Positions 61,689 through 64,000 of a DNA stretch of 64,000 bases are shown piece after piece; within the stretch, counting starts at the first letter, position 1; each line of letters starts with the position of its first letter. The notes below the pieces were generated by a model. That model ran no database searches, was not told where the DNA came from, and saw nothing but the letters and a program-made list of their open reading frames with translations. This stretch comes from Prevotella sp. E2-28. GTDB lineage: Bacteria; Bacteroidota; Bacteroidia; Bacteroidales; Bacteroidaceae. Position numbers and translations under genes: made by a program. The stretch is taken from positions 1,550,001 through 1,614,000 of the forward strand of contig NZ_CP091788.1 of NCBI RefSeq assembly GCF_022024055.1. Reading direction: 5' to 3'.

Positions 61689-63830
61689 TTAAATTTTCAT
61701 TGATAATGAGATACGATTTCGTCGATGGTCAATTTCTATGACCTTTACAGTAACGTGCTGATGCAGTTTGACTACATCCGTGGGATGGGCAATACGGCGA
61801 TTAGCCATCTGTGAGATATGCACCAATCCGTCTTGATGCACGCCGATATCTACGAAGGCACCAAAGTTGGTGATGTTGGTGACGATACCAGGCAGAATCA
61901 TGCCTTCGGCAAGGTCATCTACGGTCTGTACACGACTGTCAAACTCGAAAGCCTCTAATTGTTCGCGAGGATCGCGACCGGGCTTTTCTAATTCCGTCAT
62001 GATATCCGTCAGCGTGGGTAGTCCCACTTCTGATGTCACATATTTCTTGATGTCTAAGCGGGCACGTAATTCTTTTTGTTCGATAAGGTCTTTGACGGTA
62101 CATCCCAGGTCCTTTGCCATCTGTTCCACGATGGGGTAACTTTCTGGATGAACGGCACTATTATCGAGTGGGTTCTTTGCACCAGGAATACGCAAAAATC
62201 CTGCACATTGCTGGTAAGCAGAAGGACCCAAACGAGGCACCTTCTTGAGTTGCGCGCGAGAGGTGAAAGCACCATTCTCCTTGCGATATTCTATGATGTT
62301 ATTTGCAAGTGTAACACCCAGTCCGCTAACGTATTGCAGTAAATGGCTCGATGCAGTATTTAAGTTGACGCCAACTTGGTTTACGCAACTTTCTACTGTC
62401 TGATCCAACTGATGCTTTAACTTGGTTTGGTCAACATCATGTTGATATTGTCCTACTCCGATGCTCTTGGGATCAATCTTCACTAACTCTGCCAATGGGT
62501 CCATCAAACGACGTCCAATGGAGACGGCTCCTCGTACAGTAACATCCTCGTCGGGGAATTCGTCGCGAGCCACTTTTGAAGCGGAATAAACAGAGGCACC
62601 ATCTTCACTTACAACAAAGACATTGACATCTTCATGACCTTGAATGGCATCTTCAATGAATGCCTTCGTCTCACGACTGGCCGTACCATTTCCTATTGCG
62701 ATTGCCTCAATATGATACTGCTCCAACATCTGTTGCACGTGAACGGTAGCCTGCATACGTTTGTTGACAGGCGGGTGGGGGAAGATTGCTTCATGGTGTA
62801 GCAGGTTACCCTGTGCATCCAGACAGACCACCTTGCATCCTGTGCGGAAACCAGGGTCCACACCCATCACGCGCTTCTGTCCCAAGGGCGCTCCTAATAG
62901 AAGTTGTCTGAGATTCTCTGCAAACACGCGGATGGCTTCTTCGTCAGCCTGTTCCTTGCTCAGATTAGCAAACTCTGTCTCAATGCTTGGCTTCAGAAGG
63001 CGCTTGTAACTATCCTCTACAGCCTCAGCAACCAAGTCTCCACAAGGTGTATGTCCATAAACATAATGACGCTGCAGACGCTCGATGCATTCGTCGTCAT
63101 CGATAGGGTCGATACTCAGGCGAAGAATACCCTCGTTCTCACCTCTACGCATAGCCAACAAACGATGACTGGAACAGCGCTTCAACGGCTCGTGCCAGTC
63201 GAAATAGTCATGATACTTTGCTGCTTCATCCGTATTGGCCTTTGCTTTCACCACTTTTGAGGTGATGATAGCCGTACGACGATAGGCACCACGTAACTGT
63301 TGGCGAGACCGTTCATCCTCGCTCACCGTCTCTGCAATGATATCCTGAGCACCCTTGATTGCCATCTCAGCATCCTTTACGTCGCCTTTCACAAAGGCTT
63401 GCGCTGCACGTTCAGGGTCGCGCTCTCGTTGTAACATCAATATCTGGGCAAGTGGTTCAAGTCCCTGTTCGCGAGCTACCTGTGCACGTGTGCGGCGACG
63501 AGGTTTGAAGGGTAAGTAGATATCTTCCAATTCTGTACTGTCCCAACATTGTTCGATGCGTTTTTGGAGTTCAGGTGTCATCTTCTCTTGATCGGTAATG
63601 GTCTTGATAACCGTTTCCTTGCGTTTCTGAATTTCCTTCAGTCGCTCGTTCTCGTCGTTGATAGCAGCAATCTGTACCTCGTCGAGCGCACCTGTACGTT
63701 CTTTTCTATAACGCGAGATAAAGGGAATAGTGCAGCCCTCTTCTAATAAAGATAAAGTATTACCCACTGCCTCAATATTCAGATTCAGGCTTTGGGCTAT
63801 CAGTTTTGCAAAAATATTCTGTGTATTCAT
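61689..63830 (-). CDS. tex: Tex-family RNA-binding transcription accessory protein
   Basis: The 713-residue protein has the Tex order: helical N-terminus (TIPFISRYRKERTGALDEVQI), a YqgF-like domain (RVMGVDPGFRTGCKVVCLD), a helix-hairpin-helix part (QYVSGLGVTLANNIIEYRKENGAF), and a C-terminal S1 domain (GMILPGIVTNITNFGAFVDIGVHQDGLVHISQ). Length is normal. It overlaps the GAF gene upstream (ATGA). Confidence 0.96.
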   Translation of the reverse strand: MNTQNIFAKLIAQSLNLNIEAVGNTLSLLEEGCTIPFISRYRKERTGALDEVQIAAINDENERLKEIQKRKETVIKTITDQEKMTPELQKRIEQCWDSTELEDIYLPFKPRRRTRAQVAREQGLEPLAQILMLQRERDPERAAQAFVKGDVKDAEMAIKGAQDIIAETVSEDERSRQQLRGAYRRTAIITSKVVKAKANTDEAAKYHDYFDWHEPLKRCSSHRLLAMRRGENEGILRLSIDPIDDDECIERLQRHYVYGHTPCGDLVAEAVEDSYKRLLKPSIETEFANLSKEQADEEAIRVFAENLRQLLLGAPLGQKRVMGVDPGFRTGCKVVCLDAQGNLLHHEAIFPHPPVNKRMQATVHVQQMLEQYHIEAIAIGNGTASRETKAFIEDAIQGHEDVNVFVVSEDGASVYSASKVARDEFPDEDVTVRGAVSIGRRLMDPLAELVKIDPKSIGVGQYQHDVDQTKLKHQLDQTVESCVNQVGVNLNTASSHLLQYVSGLGVTLANNIIEYRKENGAFTSRAQLKKVPRLGPSAYQQCAGFLRIPGAKNPLDNSAVHPESYPIVEQMAKDLGCTVKDLIEQKELRARLDIKKYVTSEVGLPTLTDIMTELEKPGRDPREQLEAFEFDSRVQTVDDLAEGMILPGIVTNITNFGAFVDIGVHQDGLVHISQMANRRIAHPTDVVKLHQHVTVKVIEIDHRRNRISLSMKI

Positions 63831-64000
63831 GAATACAATGTCTTAGAAATAATTTCACATACGCGCTCTAGGTTCTGCCTATCGCAGTCATCAAAGGTGT
63901 TGAGCTCTGTACTGTCAATATCGAGCACACCAACAGGCTTATGCGCTTTATCAAAAATGGGGACTACAATCTCTGAGCGCGACAAGCTGGAACAGGCAAT
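63827..64000 (-). CDS. GAF-domain protein, free methionine-R-sulfoxide reductase-like (cut by window edge)
   Basis: Only the last 57 residues are visible. ACSSLSRSEIVVPIFDKAHKPVGVLDIDSTELNTF is the end of a GAF domain, and SLSRSEIVVP resembles the fRMsr signature; the remaining catalytic Cys lie outside. fRMsr reduces free methionine-R-sulfoxide. It would be the first gene of a pair with tex, with an ATGA overlap. The 5' end is not in the window. Confidence 0.8.
   Translation of the reverse strand: MACSSLSRSEIVVPIFDKAHKPVGVLDIDSTELNTFDDCDRQNLERVCEIISKTLYS

Overview
The window looks like a chromosomal segment of a Bacteroidales bacterium, most likely Prevotellaceae (Prevotella, Segatella or a relative). 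The reasons are the many Bacteroidales -7 promoter boxes (TAnnTTTG), families largely confined to this phylum (smalltalk protein, DUF4248, DUF6371, DUF4421, DUF4468, DUF4886, porin_10-type porin), a six-gene Na+-NQR operon, reverse rubrerythrin, and intergenic arrays of a TTTAATG/TTTACTG heptamer. No rRNA, tRNA or CRISPR array was recognised.

Bases 1-9350 are an accessory island. It holds a frameshifted helicase-associated-type gene, a HicAB toxin-antitoxin pair, and a compact four-gene operon: a phosphoribosyltransferase-like protein, an ORC/CDC6-type AAA ATPase, an unrecognised two-part protein and an N6-adenine DNA methyltransferase. The operon runs straight into an IS3-family (IS150-like) element inserted next to a beheaded tyrosine recombinase, followed by an inverted repeat and the tail of a second helicase-associated-type gene. 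The operon has the layout of a defence or conflict system and is the main candidate for something new.

Bases 9400-13100 carry stress and DNA-repair genes (MGMT-family alkyltransferase, Fe/Mn superoxide dismutase, rubrerythrin, AlkD-like and AlkZ-related proteins) with a four-helix-bundle ORF between heptamer arrays. Two of these genes contain in-frame insertions derived from a dispersed GCCGAGCG repeat. Bases 13100-17460 hold a minus-strand module of amidase, smalltalk peptide, HU-like protein, DUF4248, Toprim/DUF6371 protein, RepA-like ATPase and a small protein, with a 197-bp tandem duplication and four 22-bp iteron-like repeats. Bases 17640-22150 follow with sugar-nucleotide genes (UDP-uronate epimerase-like, nucleotidyltransferase, galacturonokinase-like GHMP kinase). 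Between the first two, a GxxExxY nuclease-fold gene sits inside an array of about 152-bp structured repeats.

From 22.5 kb on the window is mainly ordinary core genome: pgk, hisB, an oxidoreductase, envelope proteins (DUF4421, DUF1460, TamB), nqrABCDEF, a GH3 beta-glucosidase, a DUF4886 protein, a Fur-family regulator, purA, hisS, a rhamnogalacturonan acetylesterase-like esterase, reverse rubrerythrin, cdd-uvrA-pepD, an OmpH/Skp-like lipoprotein, a NhaD-type antiporter, a porin operon, a Sua5/YrdC protein, gdhA, tex and part of a GAF-domain fRMsr-like gene. Gene starts were adjusted where the longest reading frame ran back through a promoter box (sod, Gfo/Idh, tamB, nqrA, reverse rubrerythrin, the Sua5/YrdC gene).
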